A DNA stretch of 64,000 nt from the NCBI GenBank assembly GCA_023475225.1, contig JAMCVK010000025.1, positions 1-64,000 of the forward strand, written 5' to 3'. Below, piece after piece: positions 55,497-62,524 of this stretch; within the stretch, counting starts at the first letter, position 1; the number at the start of each line of letters is the position of its first letter. The notes below the pieces were generated by a model, which saw only the letters and a list, made by a program, of their open reading frames with translations, was not told the origin of the DNA and ran no database searches. Position numbers and translations under genes: made by a program. The stretch is from Chloroflexota bacterium (GTDB taxonomy: Bacteria > Chloroflexota > UBA6077 > FW602-bin22 > JAMCVK01).

Positions 55497-55531
55497 CTTG
55501 TTAGACGTCTACCAAGTAGACGTCTAACAAG
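55497..55531. promoter_or_regulatory. 35-bp perfect inverted repeat, operator of the GntR gene
   Basis: CTTGTTAGACGTCTAC and its exact complement GTAGACGTCTAACAAG flank CAA. Each arm contains the self-complementary AGACGTCT. It begins one base from the regulator start codon. Symmetry and position make it a strong operator candidate. Confidence 0.8.
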
Positions 55532-55659
55532 ATTAATTTATCACATATGTCAACCATTGTCAAGTAATCAGAGGGCACAAATATTGACATCAACCCCGAG
55601 AAGTGTGAAACTGAAGATGGAGGTTTCCCAGCACCCTCTGACAATGAGGAGGTGAGGTG

Positions 55660-56265
55660 ATGTCTATAGCCAAAGAGGGTTTTCTGGAATTCTTCTACTT
55701 AACGACTATCTTTCATAAGACCAAGGAGCTCTTAACCACCTATCTCGCTCACGAGGGCAATTTGCCCCAGGAAGGGGTGGAATATTTAGCCACCTTCACC
55801 CTTTCACATATCGATGATATGCAGAGCGGCTTTAAATGGGCCCTACGCGCCTCAGATGCAGCATTGGCTGAGCTACGCTATCTGTTACGGGCAGCTGATC
55901 TGCTTTTAGGCGCAGAGGATGCCGAATCGGACGCCTTCGGCAGGCGCGCTCCCATCCCACCTGAACTCAGAAAGCTGCAAGCCATACAACACGCCAAGGT
56001 CGTCTTCGGACTATTACCCCGCATTCCAGAGAAGGATGTAAGCTATCCCTTCTGGAAATCCTACATTGATATCCCTGTCCCCAAGACGATGGCCGACCTG
56101 GCCGACCGCATCACCGAGCTGGAGCGTGGTGTTTGGGACACGGCCACGCAGAGACCTGTCGAGTCCCTTGATCGCCACTCTTACCGTCGTGTCTACGGTT
56201 TCTTCGACGCTGCCAGCTGGTTGGCTATCCATCATATTCGTTTATTCCAACAGAAACATAATTAA
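55660..56265 (+). CDS. uncharacterised helical protein
   Basis: About 201 residues, largely alpha-helical by composition, with no signal peptide and no motif I recognise. Features are IAKEGFLEFFYLTTIFHKTKEL at the start, TLSHIDDMQSGFKWALRASDAALAELRYL in the middle and a Trp-rich end. GAGGAGG precedes the ATG at 55660, three bases after a possible GTG. It is divergent from the GntR regulator and is the last chromosomal gene before the tRNA. Confidence 0.75.
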   Translation: MSIAKEGFLEFFYLTTIFHKTKELLTTYLAHEGNLPQEGVEYLATFTLSHIDDMQSGFKWALRASDAALAELRYLLRAADLLLGAEDAESDAFGRRAPIPPELRKLQAIQHAKVVFGLLPRIPEKDVSYPFWKSYIDIPVPKTMADLADRITELERGVWDTATQRPVESLDRHSYRRVYGFFDAASWLAIHHIRLFQQKHN

Positions 56266-56426
56266 TAACGCCATCCCCATAAGGCCCAATTCTTTCAGAC
56301 AGCCAGGGATTGAAGTTACTCATCTTGACTGTCACAATCAACTTAGACGGCTTGAATTGGAAACAAAAAGGCGCCTATACGTTGGTGCCCAAATTTAGCG
56401 TGCACGCGCTAGCTGTTCTTACTTTT

Positions 56427-56503
56427 TGGCGCGCCCGAAGGGATTCGAACCCCCGACACCTGGTTCCGAAGACCAGTGCTCTATTCCACTGAGCTACGGG
56501 CGC
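56427..56503 (-). tRNA. tRNA-Arg (anticodon TCG), intact copy at the element's left end
   Basis: On the minus strand the acceptor GCGCCCG pairs with CGGGCGC, followed by discriminator G and an encoded CCA. The D arm is GCTC...GAGC, the anticodon stem CTGGT/ACCAG with loop CTTCGGA, and the T loop TTCGAAT. Anticodon TCG reads CGA. Its part from the T loop to the 5' end and six bases beyond is duplicated at 63737-63800. Confidence 0.95.
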
Positions 56504-56509
56504 AGCGGT
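56446..56509 (-). repeat. left attachment-site repeat (64 bp)
   Basis: Identical over 64 bp to 63737-63800. It spans the tRNA from the T loop to the 5' end plus six bases. The crossover must lie inside it. Confidence 0.92.
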
Positions 56510-56814
56510 CTACACTAGCACTATAGTAATGGGCTACTTACGCTTTTTATCCCCCAATGGCGTCTTTCATCCAACATTGCCGTAAAGAAGTGTTGTAAAA
56601 GTGTTGTACTGATGCCGTACGCCCCACAAAGCGAGAAGCCCGCCAGGGTAGTTGTCCTGACAGGCCATTGTGTGCTAAGCTATGTCCGTCAGTCGCACCC
56701 TGACTGGCCACGCTCTGGGATGTATCTGCATCGCCAGGGCATTTTTTTTGTAAACGTTCTATATCCATTGTAACACACCTGTCAAGAAAAAGCTCTTTGA
56801 AAGAGCCAGGAAGG
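56510..56814. other. left arm of the element, no supported gene
   Basis: Holds the 23-bp integrase-arm repeat and a TATAGT box (56520-56525, minus strand) that could serve the intact tRNA. A 73-codon frame runs through the arm repeat and is not convincing. Confidence 0.5.
56587..56609 (+). repeat. integrase arm-type site candidate, left
   Basis: GAAGTGTTGTAAAAGTGTTG plus TAC, built from two GTGTTGTA units. The identical 23 bp recur at 63644-63666 in the same orientation. Each lies 70-80 bp inside its attachment repeat. Confidence 0.75.
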
Positions 56815-56997
56815 TCAAGGAGGGGATCTGGAGATGTAGTCGGAGTATATCTCGGAGTCTATCTTGGCCTCATAAGCGCTGCCATAGTCGGGGTAGGTAG
56901 GACTATAGCATGTGGGGGTTAATATGGTGGTTAATATTACCATCAGGAGTATAATAATTGCTAACACATTTTCAGCAGTGTCTAAATACCTTTTCAT
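56815..56997 (-). CDS. small membrane-anchored protein
   Basis: Sixty residues: a short charged start, one hydrophobic segment (about residues 11-28) and a polar Tyr/Asp/Ser-rich tail. It follows the XRE-type gene by 7 bp without a strong ribosome site, so translation may be coupled. No known family. It could equally be an unused frame. Confidence 0.45.
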   Translation of the reverse strand: MKRYLDTAENVLAIIILLMVILTTILTPTCYSPTYPDYGSAYEAKIDSEIYSDYISRSPP

Positions 56998-57004
56998 AAA
57001 TTAG

Positions 57005-57187
57005 CTAGAGCCAGAGCTCTATAGGAATTCCGGCCATATCCCAGAAAGCCTTGGCCACTTTGGCTGAGGCCTTCTGCTTGCCGTTAACAATGCGGTTCAC
57101 ATAGCTTTTGCTTACCCCTGCTGCTCTGGCGATGTCCACTTGGCGAATCTCGGCGACGAGAAGTCGCCACTTTAATGGCGGCATCAT
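57005..57187 (-). CDS. XRE/Cro-like helix-turn-helix protein
   Basis: A 60-residue protein that is nearly all helix-turn-helix: RQVDIARAAGVSKSYVNRIV is the DNA-reading unit, followed by NGKQKASAKVAKAFWDMAGI. It resembles Cro/CI-type regulators of phages and plasmids. It lies between the iteron region and the left end, and probably controls element genes. Confidence 0.8.
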   Translation of the reverse strand: MMPPLKWRLLVAEIRQVDIARAAGVSKSYVNRIVNGKQKASAKVAKAFWDMAGIPIELWL

Positions 57188-57934
57188 TTGGCCCTAGGAT
57201 CCTGGGGGAAGATGTTCGCTGAAGTCATGAATCTGGTCATCGGTCTTTTCCTCCTATGCTAAAAATATCTAAAAAGATATATACATTAATTACCTAAGTG
57301 TACTAGTTAATGGCCTCTAAAACAAGTGAGCGATATGACCCACCCCAAATTCCAGCTGAATTCAAGCTAATTCGAGCGCTCGAATTCTCCCCTCTATGAC
57401 CTATCTTTATGCCTAAATTCGGGGCAAAATGAGGGATGAAATTCAAGCGAATTCAAGTTTTTTTAAAGAACTCGGCAAATAGCCACTTGGCTAAGATTTT
57501 GAACCCCCTCGATGTTTTTAGAATTCCAGCGAATTCCAGCGAATTCAAGCTACTTGAATTCAACCCCCCAAGTTAATTTAAACAACCTGACAAGCAGGCA
57601 ATTTCCCAAATTACTCAGGGGTTGAAAATACCCTTGGGCCTTATTTACCCCTGGCTTTCTAACCAGGGTACCGAGGGGTATCCTGGCCCCCCATTCAAGC
57701 ATGTATTCGAATACTTGAATATTTAGTGCATAATATACAATCCGATGTCGTAAATAAGCCCAGTGACTACAAATGCCCACAAGGAGACGAATACCCTGGG
57801 CAGCGTGTGTCCTCTCCAACAAAAGCGTGCTTTGAGCCTCAGGATTCTCAGCCTGTTGGCCAGGCACTATCATCATTACGGACAGGTACGGACAGGTATT
57901 CCATATAACCCCCATGAGAAATTAAATTTAGCAG
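57188..57934. other. iteron-rich non-coding region, putative replication origin
   Basis: AT-rich and without a supported gene. It carries the GAATTCMAGC iterons, several palindromes such as AATTCGAGC-GCTCGAATT (57369-57386) and ATTCAAG...CTTGAAT (about 57693-57720), and one arm of a large inverted repeat. It is directly downstream of the primase-helicase gene. Confidence 0.6.
57347..57563. repeat. 10-bp iteron cluster (GAATTCMAGC)
   Basis: GAATTCCAGC occurs in tandem at 57521 and 57531, followed directly by GAATTCAAGC at 57541, a 10-bp period of one DNA turn. Further exact or near copies are at 57349, 57358, 57440 and 57449, and reversed ones at 57554. Such phased repeats are typical of initiator-binding origins. 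Confidence 0.7.
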
Positions 57935-57966
57935 TTATACGGAACATCTGTCCGTATCTGTCCGTA
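57877..57966. repeat. inverted pair of doubled 9-bp sites at the primase 3' end
   Basis: The left arm, 57877-57895, is TACGGACAG twice; the right arm, 57948-57966, is CTGTCCGTA twice, reversed. The arms match at all but one position, 52 bp apart. The right arm lies inside the last codons of the primase. Confidence 0.75.
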
Positions 57967-60082
57967 AGCCAATCCCAATGTAGATGCGAGTACGAGCATC
58001 GCCTTCTCTACGGCTCTCAATGCCTCTCCCCTCTAACCGACTCGTGAAGACCTTCTTGCAGACAGGCCGTTCGTTTTGGTTTCGCTCGCACCATTGTGCG
58101 TAGGCCGCATACAACTCACCCTTCGGCACTTGGCATCGTGGGCCTAGTTCGCAGCATTCAGCTATGAAGTCGCCGAGAATGTCCATTTCGGCACGGTAGG
58201 CGTCGCTAGCATTTTGCACCTCTGTTGCCAGCCAGTGGTGGTCTTGCTGCCAGTCCCGTAGGCCGTCCAGCAGCCAGTTGAGGATGCTGCTGCCCTCTGA
58301 CACCAACTCGGACACCACCTCCTCCTGGGGACGCTTCTCGTTGTCGGGGATACGGTACTCCCACGGAATTAGTTTAATGCGCCGCCACAAGCCCACATCT
58401 GTTCCTGTGACAACGGGCCGATGGTTGACGATAAGCGTGATGCTAAACGTTTGCTCGAAGCTAAAGAAGTCCTCCCGCATGTGGCGTGCCTTCTTGACAT
58501 CGCCGCCGGTTAGGTCTTTGACTAGCGCCTCAGCCAACCGCTTCGCCTGGTCCACTTCGACAGAGAACACTAGTCGCAACCCGCACAAGTCGGCCACCTC
58601 GGTAGGATGGCGTTCGTACTTTGACTGCACGAGCAGGTTAGGCGCTGTACGGTTAGCATAGTCGCCCAGGACTCGCATCAGCACACTGGCCGTGGTCGTC
58701 TTTCCGTTGGCGCCGCTCCCGTACCAGATCGGAAGGGCCTCCTCCAAGGTGGCACCTACCAGGGCCACTCCCAAGTCTCGCTGTGCCTGGCGCCTGACGT
58801 TGGGGTTAGGCAGAAACCTCTCAATATGCTGTTGCCAGTGGTCGCACCGGGCTGTGGGGTCGAATTCGGCATTGGCCATCTTGGTCAACAGGCCAGCAGG
58901 GTCATGCGGCCGCAACGTGCAAGTCTGCAAGTCTAGTGTGCCGTTCTGAAGGTTCAGAAGCCAAGGGCCACGGTCCCATTCCTTGCCTAACGTGAGGACG
59001 CCTTCCCAGCCCCTCAGGAACGACAGCGCTCCAGTGATCCTGGCGTATGTACAAGTCTCAGTCACCTTTTTGCTCAATTCTCGAATTGCGTTGCTGTCTG
59101 TGGCAGCAGCTAGTTGGGCCACATACTCACGGCGCAAGGTATCCGCCGCTTCCTTGGCTATGCTTTCCTCTGGCACTGGCCGCCACACTTTGCCGTCATA
59201 ATGCATCCAGCAACCACGATGGGTGGCCCAGCGATAACGGTTCTTGAACAAGCGACTCAGGACGGCAGCATGGCCATAGTCCCCTTGCGGTATACCGTCA
59301 TCATCAGGGTGCACCTTCGCTTCAGGCTCAAATATCGGTGCTGCTTCGACAAGCTGCAGCAGTCTCCCCTTTGTTCCGCCTCGTGCTAACCAGTCAGAAA
59401 CATCGCCTCCAGGCGGCAGGTCCAGCAGTTCGACAACCTTCACCTCTGCCGCCACATCAAGAAGGCTCTCAGCTACTTGTTTAGCGTGTTCCTTGCCTAC
59501 CTGGTCGTTGTCGGGCAGTATCGCCACTCGGCGTTCTGTTAACTCCTTGGTGTACTCCTGCGACCATTTCTTTGCGCCACCAACGTTGGTTGTGGCTAAC
59601 AGTCCCAGCTTCGCCAGGTTGTCAGCGTCCTTTTCGCCCTCGACAACGAATGCCCACTCGTTCTTATTCGCTTGCCTCAAGGCAGGAAGGTGGTACAAAA
59701 CCCTTTGGACGCCCTTCAGGTTCCATAGCCAGCCGCCGTTGCCATCGGGCCGTCTTTGTCTGAAGTCTTTGGGAAGATAGCGAACAACTTGGTACAGCAG
59801 CCTGCCGCCCTCATCCTGATAGTCATAAGTGGCGACAATCGAACGACCGCTGGCGATGTCGGCAATCTCAAGGTGTCGGGCCAAGTGAGTTATGCCACCG
59901 CCAGCACTGCAGACATCACAGAACCAAACCTGCTTGTCGGGGTTCCAACGGGCTGATGGGTTGTGGTCATCGTGACAAGGACAAAGGAAGCGGATCTCGG
60001 CGCCTTCCTTACGCCCTTGCCGTTCCCAGATAGCGTTTTCGACTTCTGATAGTGTTGCTGTGTTCATATCGTTCACTCTCAC
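57935..60082 (-). CDS. P4-family primase-helicase
   Basis: A 715-residue replication protein with all modules. There is a zinc site (CPCH at 34-37 and CDVC at 55-58), a Toprim core (VVEGEKDAD with Glu149; LPDNDQ with Asp191) and a linker similar to D5_N. An SF3 helicase follows with Walker A YGSGANGKTTTAS (454-466) and the later GDVKKARHMREDFFSF and IVNHRPVV segments. It would open and prime the element's origin. The GTG start at 60082 overlaps the upstream stop; ATG 60067 is an alternative. Confidence 0.93.
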   Translation of the reverse strand: MRVNDMNTATLSEVENAIWERQGRKEGAEIRFLCPCHDDHNPSARWNPDKQVWFCDVCSAGGGITHLARHLEIADIASGRSIVATYDYQDEGGRLLYQVVRYLPKDFRQRRPDGNGGWLWNLKGVQRVLYHLPALRQANKNEWAFVVEGEKDADNLAKLGLLATTNVGGAKKWSQEYTKELTERRVAILPDNDQVGKEHAKQVAESLLDVAAEVKVVELLDLPPGGDVSDWLARGGTKGRLLQLVEAAPIFEPEAKVHPDDDGIPQGDYGHAAVLSRLFKNRYRWATHRGCWMHYDGKVWRPVPEESIAKEAADTLRREYVAQLAAATDSNAIRELSKKVTETCTYARITGALSFLRGWEGVLTLGKEWDRGPWLLNLQNGTLDLQTCTLRPHDPAGLLTKMANAEFDPTARCDHWQQHIERFLPNPNVRRQAQRDLGVALVGATLEEALPIWYGSGANGKTTTASVLMRVLGDYANRTAPNLLVQSKYERHPTEVADLCGLRLVFSVEVDQAKRLAEALVKDLTGGDVKKARHMREDFFSFEQTFSITLIVNHRPVVTGTDVGLWRRIKLIPWEYRIPDNEKRPQEEVVSELVSEGSSILNWLLDGLRDWQQDHHWLATEVQNASDAYRAEMDILGDFIAECCELGPRCQVPKGELYAAYAQWCERNQNERPVCKKVFTSRLEGRGIESRREGDARTRIYIGIGLRTDTDRCSV

Positions 60083-60582
60083 AGTGCGAGAGCAGTCTGC
60101 TTCGTGTCTTGCTGTTTCGGTTCGTTCAGTCGAATGGTCGTCTCAGCGTATTGCCAGTTGGGGAAGTTGGTCGGTTCCATCTTGTCGATATGGATGTAGA
60201 ATTCAGCCCCAGCCCCAGGGCCTAAGTAACCCAGCTTTCGTAAATCAGCCAGCGAAATCCGCCAAGCTTCACGGGTTAAGTCCCTGCGGAAGTAGAGCCA
60301 AAGACAGCCACAAGCTTCAGCGTAGTCCAATACTACAAGGGGCACGCTGACAACCTTATCCACGCCTGCCTGAAAACGATGGGCGATCCCCAGAATTGGC
60401 TCGCCATTCACAAAAGTAACCTTCCCTACGGTGCACCACCGGCCACGCTTGGAAACCTGTAGCGCCAGGGGCTCCCCCGTGGTAAAATGCTGTGGGGTGC
60501 TAGCACCCCGTAAAGTCTGCCCGTTGCCCCCACCAGCTTGCCAAGCCGAAGGGTAGCGGGCTCTATTGTTCAGGTGTTGCAT
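60079..60582 (-). CDS. uncharacterised element protein
   Basis: A 167-residue soluble protein with no recognised domain. The middle, GRWCTVGKVTFVNGEPILGIAHRF, looks beta-rich, and the tail is basic and glutamine-rich. It overlaps the RHH-like gene upstream by 20 bp and the primase by 4 bp, so the three form one unit with a probable replication role. Confidence 0.65.
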   Translation of the reverse strand: MQHLNNRARYPSAWQAGGGNGQTLRGASTPQHFTTGEPLALQVSKRGRWCTVGKVTFVNGEPILGIAHRFQAGVDKVVSVPLVVLDYAEACGCLWLYFRRDLTREAWRISLADLRKLGYLGPGAGAEFYIHIDKMEPTNFPNWQYAETTIRLNEPKQQDTKQTALAL

Positions 60583-60745
60583 CTTGCTGATCCTCCGCTT
60601 CGGGAAACGGCCCCATTTCGGGAAATAGCTTCAGTGCCCTCAGGATTAAAACTTCCGCTTCAAAACAAACACTGCGGCATTCCTTGACTGCAAGTTCAAT
60701 CAGTCGGTTCGTCGCTTCAGCGCTTAGATCAATCTTGATACGCAT
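60563..60745 (-). CDS. ribbon-helix-helix-like small protein
   Basis: Sixty residues opening with MRIKIDLSAEATNRLIELAV, a beta strand followed by two helices, as in Arc/MetJ/CopG-type proteins. The tail is acidic. A perfect AAGGAGG ribosome site lies a few bases from the ATG, but it is buried in a 9-bp stem (60750-60782). It may regulate the replication unit it begins. Confidence 0.7.
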   Translation of the reverse strand: MRIKIDLSAEATNRLIELAVKECRSVCFEAEVLILRALKLFPEMGPFPEAEDQQDATPEQ

Positions 60746-60749
60746 GAAA

Positions 60750-60782
60750 AACCTCCTTATGAATTTAGTTCACAAGGAGGTT
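60750..60782 (-). promoter_or_regulatory. Shine-Dalgarno-masking hairpin before the RHH-like gene
   Basis: On the minus strand AACCTCCTT and AAGGAGGTT pair perfectly over 9 bp around a 15-base AT-rich loop. The 3' arm is the ribosome site itself. This would hold translation down until opened by protein, RNA or heat. Confidence 0.75.
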
Positions 60783-60820
60783 ACAACAGATGATGTGGCA
60801 AATAATAGGATAATAATTCG

Positions 60821-61603
60821 TTATTTTGTATCTGAGAGCAGCTTCTGCCAATTGCGATATGTCGTTTTGCTACACCAACTCCTTAGAGAGCGTGCTTCGC
60901 ACCCTGCCACGTTATGGGCACTTCTTAAGTAGTCGGCTACCCTTTCTTGTGATGGGTGCTTTCCTTCTGCTCGGATTGCTCGAATCCCCTTTTTTGCTGC
61001 TTCAATAAACAATTCCGGGCTAGGAAATATCCCGCTCCACTCCGGCCGCCCTCTGCGTGTTAACTTTTTAAGTAAAGTCAGGCTAGCTCTGGCGTGATTC
61101 CAATCGCCCTTAGTGTGTTCGTGCTCAAGTCCGCAAAGACTGATACGCTCCCCCAGACTGGGATGCCAACGCACCTGAAGATACAACGGGCTATCGGGGC
61201 GCTGCACCCTTAGCTCGTACAACTGTACAATCTCGCCTCCTAGGTCAAGGCAGGGCGGGACTGCATTTGGCGTCAGGACGCCAAGACCATTTGCTTGGTA
61301 AGGGCGCCACAGTTCGCCCCACAGTGGCGCTAACTCATCTCCCTGGTACTTCACCAGACGAATCTCGCTATCCTTTGGCATCCCGTAGTAAGCCCTCAGC
61401 TGATTCAATTGCTCTCCCGTTAGCGTTTTTTCTCTGTAAGAAACACCGACCACATGATCATAGATGATGGAATCGCTTGAAGCAGAGCCGGTCCAGCGTA
61501 AATGCTCTTGAGTCAATTCTGTACCTCCGATTAGGTAATAGTTGGCTGCCAGGCTGTCGCCTGAATCGGCAGGTAACACTTGCGGGCGTTGTACACACGC
61601 CAC
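60821..61603 (-). CDS. uncharacterised element protein with HTH-like C-terminus
   Basis: A 260-residue protein without a recognised family. The C-terminal 50 residues (KHPSQERVADYLRS, EARSLRSWCSKTTYRNWQKL) resemble a helix-turn-helix of replication or plasmid-control proteins. The start is GTG at 61603, the first possible start in frame. A promoter just upstream implies a nearly leaderless message. It is the first gene of the minus-strand run ending with the primase. Confidence 0.65.
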   Translation of the reverse strand: MACVQRPQVLPADSGDSLAANYYLIGGTELTQEHLRWTGSASSDSIIYDHVVGVSYREKTLTGEQLNQLRAYYGMPKDSEIRLVKYQGDELAPLWGELWRPYQANGLGVLTPNAVPPCLDLGGEIVQLYELRVQRPDSPLYLQVRWHPSLGERISLCGLEHEHTKGDWNHARASLTLLKKLTRRGRPEWSGIFPSPELFIEAAKKGIRAIRAEGKHPSQERVADYLRSAHNVAGCEARSLRSWCSKTTYRNWQKLLSDTK

Positions 61604-61617
61604 CCGGCATCAAGGGA

Positions 61618-61647
61618 ATTATACACCAATTATACGCCGCTGCTCAA
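61618..61647 (-). promoter_or_regulatory. promoter of the element's replication genes
   Basis: On the minus strand TTGAGC (61647-61642) and a perfect TATAAT (61623-61618) are 18 bp apart. A second TATAAT lies at 61634-61629. Initiation would fall about 8 bases before the GTG of the 260-residue protein. Confidence 0.65.
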
Positions 61648-61858
61648 TCTGATTTAATCCCACTTCGGTGCACCTAGAAAGGAAGAAGGGCTTTTCTCGC
61701 TAGCTCTTTTGGGCATCGATATATCCCGCTCCCACTTCACCGAACCCCTTCCTTCTGAAGGGCCTGCCATCTAGTGGCCTTAGCCGCACGGTCTCTAGGG
61801 GCGGTACTCACTTCGGTCCAATTTGGCCCTTGTTCTTCTCTTCCTTCCAGGGGAGGAC
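61648..61858. other. non-coding stretch between secreted protein and replication genes
   Basis: I see no gene or structured RNA, only short repeated CACTTCGG words. Confidence 0.4.
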
Positions 61859-62506
61859 TCATTGCAACAACCGCAGAAAATCTACCAAGTCACTTGTATC
61901 ACAGCGGGGGGATAAGTATGGATTCTCTGTAAGATAACCGACCGCCGTACCGGTGTAAATATAGATAGAGGGCGGCGTCATTGTGTAGGGATTGTAAGCA
62001 CTCAAAGCGCTGTAAGGGCTACCATAAGTTCCATACTTGTTCATGATACTGGTGGCGCTGTAAGGGCTACCGTAGGTGCCGTACTTGTTCATGATGGAAT
62101 CCTCAAGGTAGCGGTCGTGTGAAATTACACCAAGGTACTGGCCATCATCCGCTAGCAGATAGGACGTGCCATCTAGGTCCGCACACGTCAGTGAGCCGCC
62201 AGGTAGTGGGGTTAAGGTAGGTAGAGGCGTTGCCGTTGGTAGCGCCTGTGTTGGCGTAGCTGTAGGTATTGGAGTCGCTGTTGGCAAAGGTGGCACGGGC
62301 GACGCAGTAGCTGTAGGCATTGGCGGTGGTCCTTCGATGGAACCATCGAAGAGCTTGAATACCACTGGCAGATATACAGTGTACGGGCCAGGATACGGGC
62401 CAGGATAAGCAATTTCCATAGGGTTATTACCTTGGAATAGTCCTCCTATGCCTGCCATCACCACCATCAACAGCACAGTTGCTAGCAAGCGCATCATTAT
62501 CATCAC
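61859..62506 (-). CDS. secreted protein with Pro/Thr stalk and SPYS repeats
   Basis: A 215-residue exported protein. It has a signal or anchor segment (residues about 1-22), a Pro/Thr-rich stalk (about 60-102) and then a C-terminal domain. That domain holds two exact copies of SIMNKYGTYGSPYSA, followed by SAYNPYTMTPPSIY and a NPYLSPRCD end. The two repeats are also similar at DNA level (about 45 bp), so recent duplication is likely. YGxYGSPYS units occur in secreted Chloroflexota proteins of unknown function. It is probably cargo of the element. Confidence 0.75.
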   Translation of the reverse strand: MMIMMRLLATVLLMVVMAGIGGLFQGNNPMEIAYPGPYPGPYTVYLPVVFKLFDGSIEGPPPMPTATASPVPPLPTATPIPTATPTQALPTATPLPTLTPLPGGSLTCADLDGTSYLLADDGQYLGVISHDRYLEDSIMNKYGTYGSPYSATSIMNKYGTYGSPYSALSAYNPYTMTPPSIYIYTGTAVGYLTENPYLSPRCDTSDLVDFLRLLQ

Positions 62507-62524
62507 CTCCGAAGCAATTTAGCC

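Noticed and set aside
56547-56768. 73-codon minus frame in the left arm as an excisionase
   Set aside because: It reads through the integrase-arm repeat (the same VQHFYNTS peptide appears from the right copy), and no wing-helix pattern is visible.
57188-57600. CRISPR array
   Set aside because: The repeats are 10 bp, contiguous or irregularly spaced, with no spacers and no cas genes.
57550-57915. 121-codon minus frame between the iterons and the primase
   Set aside because: No start signal, odd composition, and it lies over the repeat arrays; judged non-coding.
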